This document shows positions 9,592 through 18,383 of a stretch of 64,000 nt of DNA, one piece after another. Position 1 is the first letter of the stretch. Each line of letters opens with the position of its first letter. The notes under the pieces were generated by a model. It was not told where the DNA came from, searched no databases, and was given only the letters and a program-made list of their open reading frames with translations. Made by a program: the position numbers and the translations under genes. The stretch comes from Acinetobacter vivianii. GTDB lineage: Bacteria > Pseudomonadota > Gammaproteobacteria > Pseudomonadales > Moraxellaceae. The stretch is taken from NCBI RefSeq assembly GCF_014635885.1, contig NZ_BMDR01000003.1:372001-436000 (forward strand). The letters are read 5' to 3'.

Positions 9592-10518
9592 TTAAGCCGA
9601 CTTTGCTAAAGTTTGCTCTAAAATCGCAACACAGAGCTGATCAAAATTATAACCAACGGCTTGCGCTGCTTTTGGTACGAGAGAGTGGCTGGTCATGCCT
9701 GGAACGGTATTAACTTCCAATAACCAGAAATTACCCTGTTCGTCCTGCATCGCATCAATACGGCCCCAACCTTCTGCACCCACGGCCTGAAAAGCACGTA
9801 AGCACAATGCTTGTAAGCTCTTCTCTTCCGCTTCAGTTAGACCACAAGGGATACCATATTCGACATCATTACGTTGGTATTTTGCTTCATAGTCATAAAA
9901 AGCAACATCTGCTGGTGGTTGTAAACGAATCACGGGCAAAGGCTGACCATTCAGGAATGAAATCGTGAATTCACGACCTGTAATCCATTTTTCAGCCATA
10001 ACCACAGCATCATGTTGGGTCGCTTTTTCAATAGCCGCAGCAAAGTCTTCTGCTTTCTCAACCTTACTCATGCCAACACTTGAGCCTTCATGTACAGGTT
10101 TGATAATGACAGGTAGACCCAATTCAGCAATCACCGGATCAAGATCGGTGTCTTTGGTGATAATGCGGTAAGGCGCAGTCGGCAAATCACTGCCTTGCCA
10201 GATTTGCTTGGTTTTGACTTTGTCCATACCAATTGCAGAACCTTGCACGCCAGTACCGGTATATGGAATATTCAACCATTCCAGTACACCCTGAATTTGG
10301 CCATCTTCACCGCCACGACCATGCAATACGATAAAAGCACGATCGTAACCCACCAGCTCAGTCACACTACGATCTTGCGGATCAAATGCTTCTGCCTGCA
10401 CACCCGAACGCAACAATGCATCTAAAACGGCCTGACCGCTGTCCAATGACACCGCACGCTCAGCCGATTTCCCACCAAATAACACAGCAACTTTGCCGAA
10501 TTTCGCAGCATTTGACAC
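9592..10518 (-). CDS. ddl: D-alanine--D-alanine ligase
   Basis: ATP-grasp ligase making the D-Ala-D-Ala dipeptide for peptidoglycan precursors, cytoplasmic, 308 aa (normal for DdlB). The N-terminal VAVLFGGKSAERAVSL motif, HGRGGEDG, the glycine-rich KPVHEGSSVGMSKV loop and the C-terminal LLEVNTVPGMTSHSL metal- and ligand-binding stretch are all intact. It is located between murC and ftsQ as in the DdlB-type dcw arrangement, so the ddlB name would also be apt. Confidence 0.97.
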   Translation of the reverse strand: MSNAAKFGKVAVLFGGKSAERAVSLDSGQAVLDALLRSGVQAEAFDPQDRSVTELVGYDRAFIVLHGRGGEDGQIQGVLEWLNIPYTGTGVQGSAIGMDKVKTKQIWQGSDLPTAPYRIITKDTDLDPVIAELGLPVIIKPVHEGSSVGMSKVEKAEDFAAAIEKATQHDAVVMAEKWITGREFTISFLNGQPLPVIRLQPPADVAFYDYEAKYQRNDVEYGIPCGLTEAEEKSLQALCLRAFQAVGAEGWGRIDAMQDEQGNFWLLEVNTVPGMTSHSLVPKAAQAVGYNFDQLCVAILEQTLAKSA

Positions 10519-10565
10519 GTTTATATCCTTAAAACTGTAAAACTTTTAATATTCAAAAAACAAAA

Positions 10566-12011
10566 TTATTGGGCATACAAACGATGCTGAGCCAATTCTA
10601 CCGAAATTGCACCCACGTTACCCGCGCCTTGTGTTAATAACAGGTCATTAGCTTGTAACACTTTTTGTAAAACGCTTGGTAAATTCCCTTCCACTGGATC
10701 AACCAGAATCGGTTCCACTTGACCACGCAGACGAATACTACGCGCCAAGGCACGGCTGTCAGCGCCCACAATTGGTTTTTCGCCTGCTGGATAAACCTCT
10801 AACAATAACAATTGATCGACTTGTGATAACACATCCACAAAGTCATCAAAACAGTCACGGGTACGGCTAAAACGGTGCGGCTGGAACAACATCACCAAAC
10901 GACGATCTGGATGGCTGGCACGTGCTGCCTTAATGGTCGCTTCAACTTCTTTTGGATGATGACCATAGTCGTCTACCAATTTCACCATGCCCTCGCCAAC
11001 TTCATATTCACCTTGAACCTGGAAGCGACGACCAACACCGCTAAAGCCTTCTAAGGCACGACAAATCGCACCATCAGACACACCTTCATCAGTTGCAACA
11101 CCAATCGCAGCAAGCGCATTTAGGACATTATGCAAGCCAGGCTGGTTAATAGTGACACGTAATGGCTCACGATCTTTACGCAATACCGTAAAGTGCGAAC
11201 GCATGCCTTCCTGAGCCACATCAACTGCACGGATATCATTGCCTTCATCGAAACCGTAAGTTAATACTGGACGGCCTACACGCGGTAAAATCTCACGAAT
11301 ATTGGCGTCATCACCACAGACAACTGCTAAGCCGTAGAATGGCAGGTTATGCAAGAACTGGATAAACGTATCTTTTAACTTATCGAAGCTGCCTTCATAA
11401 GTATCCATGTGATCTGCATCGATATTGGTCACAATGGCGGCCATCGGCTGTAAATACAGGAATGAAGCATCCGACTCATCCGCTTCTGCCACGATAAAAC
11501 GGCTTTCACCCAACGCAGCATTGACCCCAGTGCTATTCAGCAAACCACCGATCACATAAGTTGGATCAAGGTTTTCTTCTGCCAACATGGTGGTTAATAA
11601 ACTTGTGGTTGTCGTTTTACCATGTGTTCCCGCAACCGCGATACCATGACGGTAACGCATCAACTCACCTAACATTTCCGCGCGACGCACAATCGGCGTA
11701 CGTTGTTCAATTGCAGCTTTAATCTCTGGATTTTCAGGATCAATCGCCGTCGATACCACCAATACATTGGCATTTTTAATATTGTCTGCCGAGTGGCCGA
11801 TAAACACCTTAATGCCATTGGCTTCGAGTTGAGCTGTCGTTTTCGACGCTTTAATATCTGAACCTGAAATCTTATAACCTTGGTTACTCAATACTTCAGC
11901 AATACCACACATCCCCGCACCGCCAATACCAACAAAGTGGATATTTTTAATACGGCGCATTTCTGGCACTTTAATCAGCTTTTTGGCTTGGTTTGGATTT
12001 GTAGGAGACAT
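10566..12011 (-). CDS. murC: UDP-N-acetylmuramate--L-alanine ligase
   Basis: First amino-acid-adding Mur ligase, cytoplasmic, 481 aa. The Rossmann motif [18 protein letters not shown] is near residue 25, the ATP-binding [15 protein letters not shown] is at about residue 125, and EADESDASF and the later DYGHHPKEV motif mark the central and C-terminal domains. Murein ligase residues look complete. The start is 13 bp after the murG stop. An internal ATG at codon 18 (MRRIKN) could be an alternative start. Confidence 0.97.
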   Translation of the reverse strand: MSPTNPNQAKKLIKVPEMRRIKNIHFVGIGGAGMCGIAEVLSNQGYKISGSDIKASKTTAQLEANGIKVFIGHSADNIKNANVLVVSTAIDPENPEIKAAIEQRTPIVRRAEMLGELMRYRHGIAVAGTHGKTTTTSLLTTMLAEENLDPTYVIGGLLNSTGVNAALGESRFIVAEADESDASFLYLQPMAAIVTNIDADHMDTYEGSFDKLKDTFIQFLHNLPFYGLAVVCGDDANIREILPRVGRPVLTYGFDEGNDIRAVDVAQEGMRSHFTVLRKDREPLRVTINQPGLHNVLNALAAIGVATDEGVSDGAICRALEGFSGVGRRFQVQGEYEVGEGMVKLVDDYGHHPKEVEATIKAARASHPDRRLVMLFQPHRFSRTRDCFDDFVDVLSQVDQLLLLEVYPAGEKPIVGADSRALARSIRLRGQVEPILVDPVEGNLPSVLQKVLQANDLLLTQGAGNVGAISVELAQHRLYAQ

Positions 12012-12024
12012 AGATAAACTCGAA

Positions 12025-13122
12025 TTACAATTTTTTAATTAGATCAACCACATGCTGCGTCGCATTCGGTTGTGCTTGTTGACGTGCTTTAATTGCCATT
12101 TCAGAGAGTAGCTGGCGATTGAGCAAACTGGCAAATAACTCATCTAAAACAGCAGGTGTCATTTCTGCTTGTTGGCAAATTTTTGCAGCACCTGCATTTG
12201 CCAAAAACTTAGCATTTGCAGTCTGGTGGTCATCCACCGCAATAGGTAAAGGAACAAAAACCGCGGCCAGACCCGCTGTTGCAACTTCAGTCACAGTCAA
12301 CGCGCCAGCACGGCAAATAATTAAATCAGCTTCACTATACGCTTTGGCCATATCATGAATAAATGGCTCAACCTGAATATTTAATTGCTCAGATGCACCT
12401 TGATAAAGTGCACGCGTCGCATCTTGCTTATTTTGACCACATTGATGAAATACATTCAGCGGTACACTGACTTTCTTTAATGCTTCTGGCAAACGCTCAT
12501 TTAACGCTTGCGCCCCTAATGAACCGCCCACAATTAAAATATTCAGTGGCAATTGTTCCTGTTCACGGGTTTGGTAACGCCATGATGGATTCAAAATCGC
12601 AGTGATTTCAGCACGCACAGGATTTCCTGTGGTCACCACTTTATCACTACTTGGGAAAGTATCTGGAAAAGCCTGACATACGGTTTTCGCGATACGTGCC
12701 AGTTGGGTATTGGTAAAACCTGCAATCGCATTCTGTTCATGGATCAACACAGGAATACCCAGCAAACGTGCAGCCAAACCACCTGGCCCTGCAACATAAC
12801 CGCCGAAACCAGCGACAGCATCAATTTTTAGCTGTTTCATATAGCGCATTGCGCTTAAGGTTGCTTTTAAAATTTTAAATGGTGCACTGAGCTTACGTAG
12901 CAGACCATTGCCACGTACACCTTGAATATCAATCTGATAAATTGGAATATTTTGATCTTTGAGTAACCGGTTTTCCATTCCCGTCGGGGTCGCCAACCAA
13001 GAGACCTGACAGCCCTCTTGTTGCAGTTGTTTGGCAACAGCAAGCGCAGGAAAAACATGTCCACCTGTACCAGCGGCCATCATCATGACATGTTTGGGTT
13101 TGTTCTGTGGTGAATTGGTCAC
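12025..13122 (-). CDS. murG: UDP-GlcNAc:lipid I N-acetylglucosaminyltransferase
   Basis: GT28 transferase that converts lipid I to lipid II at the inner membrane face, 365 aa. Signature [18 protein letters not shown] is near residue 14, [14 protein letters not shown] gives the second G-loop, and [13 protein letters not shown] with [10 protein letters not shown] marks the UDP-GlcNAc-binding C-domain. It heads the visible dcw segment. Upstream lies gshB rather than ftsW, so the division cluster is interrupted here. Confidence 0.97.
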   Translation of the reverse strand: MTNSPQNKPKHVMMMAAGTGGHVFPALAVAKQLQQEGCQVSWLATPTGMENRLLKDQNIPIYQIDIQGVRGNGLLRKLSAPFKILKATLSAMRYMKQLKIDAVAGFGGYVAGPGGLAARLLGIPVLIHEQNAIAGFTNTQLARIAKTVCQAFPDTFPSSDKVVTTGNPVRAEITAILNPSWRYQTREQEQLPLNILIVGGSLGAQALNERLPEALKKVSVPLNVFHQCGQNKQDATRALYQGASEQLNIQVEPFIHDMAKAYSEADLIICRAGALTVTEVATAGLAAVFVPLPIAVDDHQTANAKFLANAGAAKICQQAEMTPAVLDELFASLLNRQLLSEMAIKARQQAQPNATQHVVDLIKKL

Positions 13123-13280
13123 GGTTTAATTCTTCAACTCAAAAAAAGGTTATCGTCTATTGTTTTCGAGCGTTATTTTAATCCTAAAGCTTCATTCACG
13201 AAAAGCGAATTTCACTTGTTTACAACAGAAAGCTGAGCTTTTTTCGATTCTTTGTTAAAAACTAGAGACTGCCGATATCT

Positions 13281-13323
13281 AAAAGCCCATTTGCATCCAA
13301 AATTCGAGTAAATACAAACGGGC
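13281..13323 (-). terminator. Terminator-like hairpin after gshB
   Basis: On the minus strand GCCCGTTTG pairs with CAAATGGGC (one G-U) across a 21-nt loop and is followed by TTTT. It stands about 25 nt past the gshB stop and upstream of murG, separating the two units. Confidence 0.6.
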
Positions 13324-13348
13324 AATTTGGTCAAAAAATAAGAATTAT

Positions 13349-14293
13349 TTAATTTTTAAGCCCAGCTTCCAGCACTGCAAATAAATCATCTGCAATCGAG
13401 GTACCGAATTGTGCATCAATCTCGCGGATACAGGTTGGGCTGGTCACATTAATTTCAGTCACATAATTCCCGATCACATCCAGACCAACGAAAACCAAAC
13501 CTTTTTCACGTAAGAATGGGCCAACTTTTGCTGCAATCAGTTTATCATTTTCAGTCAGTGGACGAGCCTGCCCTAAACCACCTGCCGCCAGATTACCGCG
13601 CACTTCACCATTTTGTGGAATACGTGCCAGACAATATGGAATCGGTTCACCATTGACCATCAAGATACGCTTATCGCCTTCTACAATTTCAGGAATATAA
13701 CGTTGTGCCATGATCGGACGTGTACCCATTTCTGTGAGCATTTCCAGAGTCGAACCGATGTTTACCCCATCTTGATACAAACGGAAAATGCCCATGCCGC
13801 CCATTCCATCAAGTGGTTTCACAATCACATCGCCATGTTCTTTGATAAATTCACGAATCAGGCTTTGTTGTGAGGTCACTAAAGTTGGGACTTGTAGCTC
13901 TGGGAACTGGGTAGCAAATAGCTTTTCATTGCAGTCACGTAGCGATTGCGGCTTATTGATAATCCACGCCCCTTCACGCTCAGCCTGTTCCAGAATATAG
14001 GTGGTATAGACAAAGTTCATGTCAAACGGCGGATCTTTACGCATTAATACCACATCGTAATCCGCTAACGACTCTTTGCGCTTCTCACCTAACTCGTAAT
14101 AATGATTGTAATCTTCGAATACTTTTAAAGGAGAGATCAGACCAAAAGCCTTACCTTGGTCGATATATAAATCGTGCTGTAATGCATAACCCAATTCATG
14201 TCCGCGACGGCTGGCCGCCCATAACATTGCCATGGTTGAATCCTTTTTAAGATTCACAGTTTCAATCGGGTCCATCACTACAAGTACACGCAT
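13349..14293 (-). CDS. gshB: Glutathione synthetase
   Basis: ATP-grasp enzyme joining gamma-glutamylcysteine and glycine, cytoplasmic, 314 aa (family about 315). Starts MRVLVVMDPIETVNLKKDS, typical of GshB. Contains the KPLDGMGGMGIFR ATP-grasp loop, the MVNGEPIPYCLARIP stretch and the C-terminal EINVTSPTC metal-binding motif. It forms a minus-strand unit of its own with terminators on both sides. Its partner gshA lies at 48903-50480 in the same window. Confidence 0.97.
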   Translation of the reverse strand: MRVLVVMDPIETVNLKKDSTMAMLWAASRRGHELGYALQHDLYIDQGKAFGLISPLKVFEDYNHYYELGEKRKESLADYDVVLMRKDPPFDMNFVYTTYILEQAEREGAWIINKPQSLRDCNEKLFATQFPELQVPTLVTSQQSLIREFIKEHGDVIVKPLDGMGGMGIFRLYQDGVNIGSTLEMLTEMGTRPIMAQRYIPEIVEGDKRILMVNGEPIPYCLARIPQNGEVRGNLAAGGLGQARPLTENDKLIAAKVGPFLREKGLVFVGLDVIGNYVTEINVTSPTCIREIDAQFGTSIADDLFAVLEAGLKN

Positions 14294-14446
14294 AATCTGA
14301 CGCTCGTATTTTTAATCTTGGCAAAAAGTATAACGAAGTTTACTGATGATGTTTAAACAAGTTATGTAATTATTAAATCTAAAAAATTCTAATTTATTCA
14401 AATCACTAGATTCAATTTATTTAAATAGACGATTTTCTTATGGATA

Positions 14447-14483
14447 AAAATTACTGGCAAATGAATCGATCGCCAGTAATTTG
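14447..14483 (-). terminator. Intrinsic terminator of the glutathione peroxidase gene
   Basis: An 11-bp stem, AAATTACTGGC/GCCAGTAATTT, with a 13-nt loop ends on the minus strand in TTTTTATCC. It lies about 25 nt after the peroxidase stop. Confidence 0.8.
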
Positions 14484-14508
14484 TAAAACATCAAATTTTA
14501 AATTCAAC

Positions 14509-14991
14509 TTAAGCCAAAAGTTTTTGAATATCTTTGGCAATTTTTTCAGGTTTGGTGATCGGCGAGTAGCGTTTTACTACCTCACCATTTTGATTAATCA
14601 GGAATTTGGTGAAATTCCATTTAATACTTTCACTCCCCAGAATCCCCTTGGCTTCAGAAGTTAAATATTGATACAAGGGATGTGCTGTTGGGCCATTCAC
14701 ATCAATCTTGGCAAACATTGGAAATGACACGCCATAATTACGCTGACAGAAGCTGCCGATTTCTTCGTTACTGGATGGATCTTGATTGGCAAACTGGTTA
14801 CACGGGAAACCCAAAATCACCAGTCCTTGTTGTTGATAGTCCTGATATAACTTTTCCAAACCTTCAAATTGTGGCGTGAGACCACATTGGCTCGCCGTAT
14901 TCACGACTAATAATACTTTACCTTGGTAGTCCGCAAGGTTCTTTTGTTCGCCTTCTAACAGTTCAGCCTGAAAATCATAAATTTTGCTCAT
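14509..14991 (-). CDS. Glutathione/thioredoxin peroxidase, GPx family
   Basis: Cysteine-type peroxidase that reduces organic hydroperoxides, 160 aa. The peroxidatic Cys36 sits in [11 protein letters not shown], where selenoenzymes carry Sec; the [12 protein letters not shown] and KWNFTKFLI motifs supply the Gln, Trp and Asn of the catalytic tetrad. A second Cys in GFPCNQ and another in FCQRNYG could act as resolving residues. There is no signal peptide, so cytoplasmic. It diverges from an OhrR-type regulator across a 178-bp gap holding a palindrome, which suggests peroxide-responsive control. Bacterial names for this family include btuE and bsaA; I do not choose one. Confidence 0.92.
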   Translation of the reverse strand: MSKIYDFQAELLEGEQKNLADYQGKVLLVVNTASQCGLTPQFEGLEKLYQDYQQQGLVILGFPCNQFANQDPSSNEEIGSFCQRNYGVSFPMFAKIDVNGPTAHPLYQYLTSEAKGILGSESIKWNFTKFLINQNGEVVKRYSPITKPEKIAKDIQKLLA

Positions 14992-15067
14992 AGGTGTTCT
15001 CTCATCTATCCAATGGTGGAATTACTCGAAATATATTGCTTAATCATTCAGCTTGCTTATTTAATAT

Positions 15068-15090
15068 TGCACACAATTATATTGTGTACA
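15068..15090. promoter_or_regulatory. Candidate OhrR operator between gpx and ohrR
   Basis: ACACAAT-TAT-ATTGTGT is a perfect 7+3+7 dyad at 15071-15087, extending to 23 bp with one mismatch. It resembles the TACAATT-AATTGTA operators bound by OhrR-type MarR regulators and sits midway between the divergent peroxidase and marR starts. Confidence 0.6.
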
Positions 15091-15169
15091 AGTTAATTAT
15101 GCGCAATGTACTTTCCAAACAATCCAATTTATACTGAATGTTCAACAATCAAGTCGAGCAAAAAACATC

Positions 15170-15622
15170 ATGGCTGAAGTTTCATTTTTGGATAACCAAG
15201 TGTGTTTTGCCATGTATTCCGCGACCAATGCCATGATTCGCCAGTATCGTCCGTTGCTTCAGGAATACGATCTGACCTATCCGCAATTTATTGTGTTGCT
15301 GGCGTTATATGAGCGGGACAATGTGATGTTGTCAGAAATTGGACAAAAGACTTTTTTTGACTCAGGAACGCTGACACCCATTATTAAAAAACTAGAAGAA
15401 AAACAGTTTTTAAAACGTGTCGCAGTCAAAGAAGACGAGCGAATGAAAAAAGTGGTTTTACAAGAAAAAGCGCTGGCATCAAAAGATGAGATTATCGCAA
15501 TTCCGTTTAAACTCGCCTGCGCTTTAGGCATGGAGCAGAATGATCTGCTGGCGATTCATAACTTATGCCATCGTTTTTTAAAGGGTTTGGAACAATCGAA
15601 ACTCGAGTCTATGGAAAGTTAA
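15170..15622 (+). CDS. MarR family regulator, OhrR type (organic peroxide sensor)
   Basis: 150 aa winged-helix regulator. Cys12 in DNQVCFAMYSA matches the conserved N-terminal reactive Cys of OhrR repressors. The HTH spans about residues 48-75 (MLSEIGQKTFFDSGTLTPI), followed by a wing containing KEDERMKK. OhrR proteins repress peroxidase genes until the Cys is oxidised by organic hydroperoxide. The divergent glutathione peroxidase, rather than an ohr gene, is the likely local target; that link is inference from position and from the dyad between them. The DUF3565 gene starts at the very next base after the stop. Confidence 0.85.
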   Translation: MAEVSFLDNQVCFAMYSATNAMIRQYRPLLQEYDLTYPQFIVLLALYERDNVMLSEIGQKTFFDSGTLTPIIKKLEEKQFLKRVAVKEDERMKKVVLQEKALASKDEIIAIPFKLACALGMEQNDLLAIHNLCHRFLKGLEQSKLESMES

Positions 15623-15826
15623 ATGCAGCAAGCGATTGTGGATTTTCATCTCGATGAAGAAGGACATTATGTTGCTGATCTCGCCTGTGGGCATGGTCAG
15701 CATGTCCGTCATGATTCACCGTGGCAAAATCGTCCTTGGGTGTTAACTGAACAAGGACGCCATGAGAAATTAGGTGTAATGTTGGAATGTAAGAAGTGTG
15801 AGGAGATAAATGGTGAGTGCTTTTAA
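15623..15826 (+). CDS. DUF3565 family small protein
   Basis: 67 aa with the family pattern ACGHGQHVRHDSPWQNRPWV, then TEQGRHEKLG, and a final CKKC pair. Two CxxC/CxH-like sites suggest metal binding or a redox role, but no function is established that I know of. The ATG directly follows the ohrR stop codon, so it is co-transcribed and probably translationally coupled with the regulator. Confidence 0.8.
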   Translation: MQQAIVDFHLDEEGHYVADLACGHGQHVRHDSPWQNRPWVLTEQGRHEKLGVMLECKKCEEINGECF

Positions 15827-15830
15827 ACCA

Positions 15831-15877
15831 AGATAATTAAAAAAGCCCAATATATGATTGAGCTTTTTAATTATCTT
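15831..15877. terminator. Bidirectional terminator between DUF3565 and the dprE2-like gene
   Basis: A long imperfect hairpin: AGATAATTAA at the left end pairs with TTAATTATCT at the right, the inner stem AGCCCAAT pairs with ATTGAGCT, and there are A/T runs on both sides. It sits between two convergent genes. Confidence 0.8.
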
Positions 15878-15883
15878 TCTAGT

Positions 15884-16639
15884 TTAGATATCCATTTTTC
15901 TAAATAAGAAGAAAGGTAAATTACGGATAATCATCATAATGATTGCCCATTTACCTGGTGTATACACTGTCAATTTAGCTTTATCAATTCCTTGCACAAT
16001 ATCACTAGCAACTTGCTCAGGTGAGGCAAGCTTTCCTTTGCCAGACATTCCAGCCGTCATCGGTGTTGCTGTCGGACCCGGCTTAATTAAAGTTGCTGTA
16101 ACAGAAGAACCGATTAAAGCTAAGCGGTGTTGTAATCCTTGCAGGTATTTATCAATCAATGCTTTGGATGCACCATATACATAATTTGATTTACGTCCAC
16201 GGTCACCCGCTACTGAGCCAATCACAGCCAATTTACCATGATTATGCTCAATCATATGTTTCGCAATACTTTCTGTAAATAACACAGGTGAAAGTGCATT
16301 AACTTCGATTGCCTGTTGGCATTTGAGTAAATCATTTTGACATTGCTCTTGATCAGGTAAATTACCGTGAGCAATCAGCGCAATATCGATTTTCCCCTGT
16401 TGATTAATGGTATTAATACAATCCTGAATCGCTGTAGCATTTACAAAATCAACAGTCTGGAATTGGATATTGGCCTGCGGCGTACGCACCTTAAGATCAT
16501 TCACAACACGCTGTAATTTTTCTTGATCACGACCCAATAAAATAATTTCACAAGGCTGCTGTTTAAGCCAAAGTCTGGCGCAGTGCTCAGCAATAGCAGA
16601 CGTCCCACCTACAATTAAGATTTTTGGTTGATTTGACAT
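15884..16639 (-). CDS. SDR reductase resembling DprE2 (polyprenyl-phospho-2-keto-pentofuranose reductase)
   Basis: 251 aa short-chain dehydrogenase. NAD(P)-binding ILIVGGTSAIAEHCARLW at residues 6-23, a variant AHGN in place of NNAG, and the catalytic Ser in VIGSVAGDRG with YGASK (Tyr-x-x-x-Lys). GGTSAIA and the C-terminal WAIIMMIIRNLPFFLFRK hydrophobic tail are typical of DprE2. DprE2 reduces the 2-keto intermediate made by DprE1, giving polyprenyl-phospho-arabinose. The ATG directly follows the stop codon of the DprE1-like gene with no gap, supporting a two-step epimerase. Substrate lipid in this organism is inferred, probably undecaprenyl phosphate. Confidence 0.82.
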   Translation of the reverse strand: MSNQPKILIVGGTSAIAEHCARLWLKQQPCEIILLGRDQEKLQRVVNDLKVRTPQANIQFQTVDFVNATAIQDCINTINQQGKIDIALIAHGNLPDQEQCQNDLLKCQQAIEVNALSPVLFTESIAKHMIEHNHGKLAVIGSVAGDRGRKSNYVYGASKALIDKYLQGLQHRLALIGSSVTATLIKPGPTATPMTAGMSGKGKLASPEQVASDIVQGIDKAKLTVYTPGKWAIIMMIIRNLPFFLFRKMDI

Positions 16640-17941
16640 TTAAGCCCCTAATAGACGACGAGACATTTCCGAGCTGATGCCGGGATCCCGATATTTTAAA
16701 AATTCATTTAAGCGCGGATAGCCCGCTTCAAATAGTGATCTTGGCATACGAGCATCTTTGGCTAAATAAAGACGGCCTTGTGCTTGCTCGACAATATGAT
16801 CCAATTCATTTAACAGTTTTAACGTTTTTTCACCACGATTAGGGAAATCCAACGCCAAAGTAACACCAGATTTTGGAAAGCTCAGCAATCCGCCAGACTC
16901 ACGATCACCAAATGTTTTTAATACGGCTAAAAACGAGCCCTCGCCCGACTTTTTAATCGCATTCAACATCTCTTGGGTAACTTCTTTACCGATCTCTTTC
17001 GGAACAACACTTTGATATTGGTAAAAACCTTTTGGCCCATACATTTTATTCCATTCGTGCATGGCATCTAATGGATAAAAGAATGGCTCGTAATGTACTT
17101 TTTGTGACTGGCTTTTTAACGAGTTGCCATGAAAATAAGCAAAGTTAAAGAGAGGTAAACTGAGTTTGTTCACCAATGAAATAGGAGGCGTAATTGGAAA
17201 TGTTTTATCGTTAATTTCAGGTTCTGCTTGCGTAGACATACTCGCCAGATTTCCCCGCGAAAAAAGTCCTTTGGCATTCGCACCATTCATACAATCAATC
17301 CAGGATACCGTGTATTCCCAGTCTGGTTCAGATGAATCAGAGAGTGAAAAAAATTCATCTAAATTGTGATAAGGAATAGTTTCTGCATCAATCCACGAAC
17401 TTTGAACCGGACGTAATTGTATTTTCGCCTCTAAAATTATACCTGTTAGGCCAATTCCACCTAAAGTTGCATAAAACCAATCTGCTCTTTCAGTCTTTGA
17501 ACACTCAATAATTTCACCATCAGTTCGTACAAGTTTTATTTGCAGAACATGGTCACCAAAAGAGCCAAAAGCATGATGGTTTTTACCATGCACATCATTT
17601 GCAATCGCACCACCGACGGTAATCATTTGCGTGCCTGGCGTTACAGGCAACATCCAGCCTTGCGGGATCAATGTCCGGTGAATATCTTGTAAGGTCGCAC
17701 CTGCTTCACAGTGTAAAATCCCGGTATTTAAATCAAAAGACATCAGATGATTCATGGCTGTGGTCAACCATAGAGTACCATTGCCATTTAATGCGACATC
17801 ACCATAGCTACGCCCCATGCCATGGGCAATGCCTGGAAAGCTGCCATGCTGTATTTGTCTAGAGGCTTGTGAAGGCGTTATTAAAGGAATAGCGTGATGT
17901 TCAGTATTAGAAAGCCTACCCCAGGCCTGTACGTTTTTCAT
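16640..17941 (-). CDS. FAD-dependent oxidoreductase resembling DprE1 (polyprenyl-phosphoribose 2'-oxidase)
   Basis: 433 aa VAO-type flavoprotein. The FAD domain carries HGMGRSYGDVALN, TPGTQMITVGGAIANDVHGK and NHHAFGSFGDHV, matching mycobacterial DprE1 (GKNHH...GSFG). The substrate domain has EWNKMYGPKGFYQYQ and the C-terminal LYLAKDARMP, which contains the catalytic-region Lys of DprE1. Aligned by the GVTLALDFP stretch, residue 363 is Ala where the M. tuberculosis enzyme has Cys387, the target of covalent benzothiazinones. It abuts gtrA (upstream) and the DprE2-like gene (downstream) with zero-base junctions, so the three form one tight operon. Confidence 0.85.
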   Translation of the reverse strand: MKNVQAWGRLSNTEHHAIPLITPSQASRQIQHGSFPGIAHGMGRSYGDVALNGNGTLWLTTAMNHLMSFDLNTGILHCEAGATLQDIHRTLIPQGWMLPVTPGTQMITVGGAIANDVHGKNHHAFGSFGDHVLQIKLVRTDGEIIECSKTERADWFYATLGGIGLTGIILEAKIQLRPVQSSWIDAETIPYHNLDEFFSLSDSSEPDWEYTVSWIDCMNGANAKGLFSRGNLASMSTQAEPEINDKTFPITPPISLVNKLSLPLFNFAYFHGNSLKSQSQKVHYEPFFYPLDAMHEWNKMYGPKGFYQYQSVVPKEIGKEVTQEMLNAIKKSGEGSFLAVLKTFGDRESGGLLSFPKSGVTLALDFPNRGEKTLKLLNELDHIVEQAQGRLYLAKDARMPRSLFEAGYPRLNEFLKYRDPGISSEMSRRLLGA

Positions 17942-18355
17942 TTATGCCTCAACCTTACGAAACACAAAACGTTTATCTAAGTAATATTTGCAAATATAGC
18001 CAATCATTAGACCGATTATTCCACCTAGGTAACGCATTTCTTTGGTTTCAAAAACGATATGAAATCCAAACTCGAAACCCCAGAAAATAATTGTCGTAAA
18101 AAGGCCCATGATGGTATAAAGAATAAAGACTTTTCCATCATGTTTGGTATTCTGTGTTTTATATTTAAAAATATATTTCTTATCCAAAATGTATTTAACA
18201 ACTAGGCCAACACCCGTGCCAATAACGATTGATATAAAAATATAAAAATTTCCAACATAAATATAACTAGAAATATCTTGTGCTATAATATTGCAAAACG
18301 TAGCAACTATAGCAAACGCTGTATAAAGCAGCGCGAGCTTAATCGAGTCCATCAT
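17942..18355 (-). CDS. GtrA family membrane protein, probable polyprenyl-phosphate-sugar flippase
   Basis: 137 aa with four predicted membrane segments (about residues 6-27, 34-57, 75-98 and 105-125) and the GtrA family pattern of DKKYIFK and DKRFVFR after segments two and four. GtrA proteins are thought to translocate lipid-phosphate sugars across the inner membrane. First gene of the gtrA-dprE1-dprE2 operon; its start lies only 28 bp from the divergent ubiA-type start, so promoters for both directions must overlap coding DNA or be very compact. Confidence 0.85.
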   Translation of the reverse strand: MMDSIKLALLYTAFAIVATFCNIIAQDISSYIYVGNFYIFISIVIGTGVGLVVKYILDKKYIFKYKTQNTKHDGKVFILYTIMGLFTTIIFWGFEFGFHIVFETKEMRYLGGIIGLMIGYICKYYLDKRFVFRKVEA

Positions 18356-18383
18356 TTATATTTAATATAGCGCTGAAAAAAAA

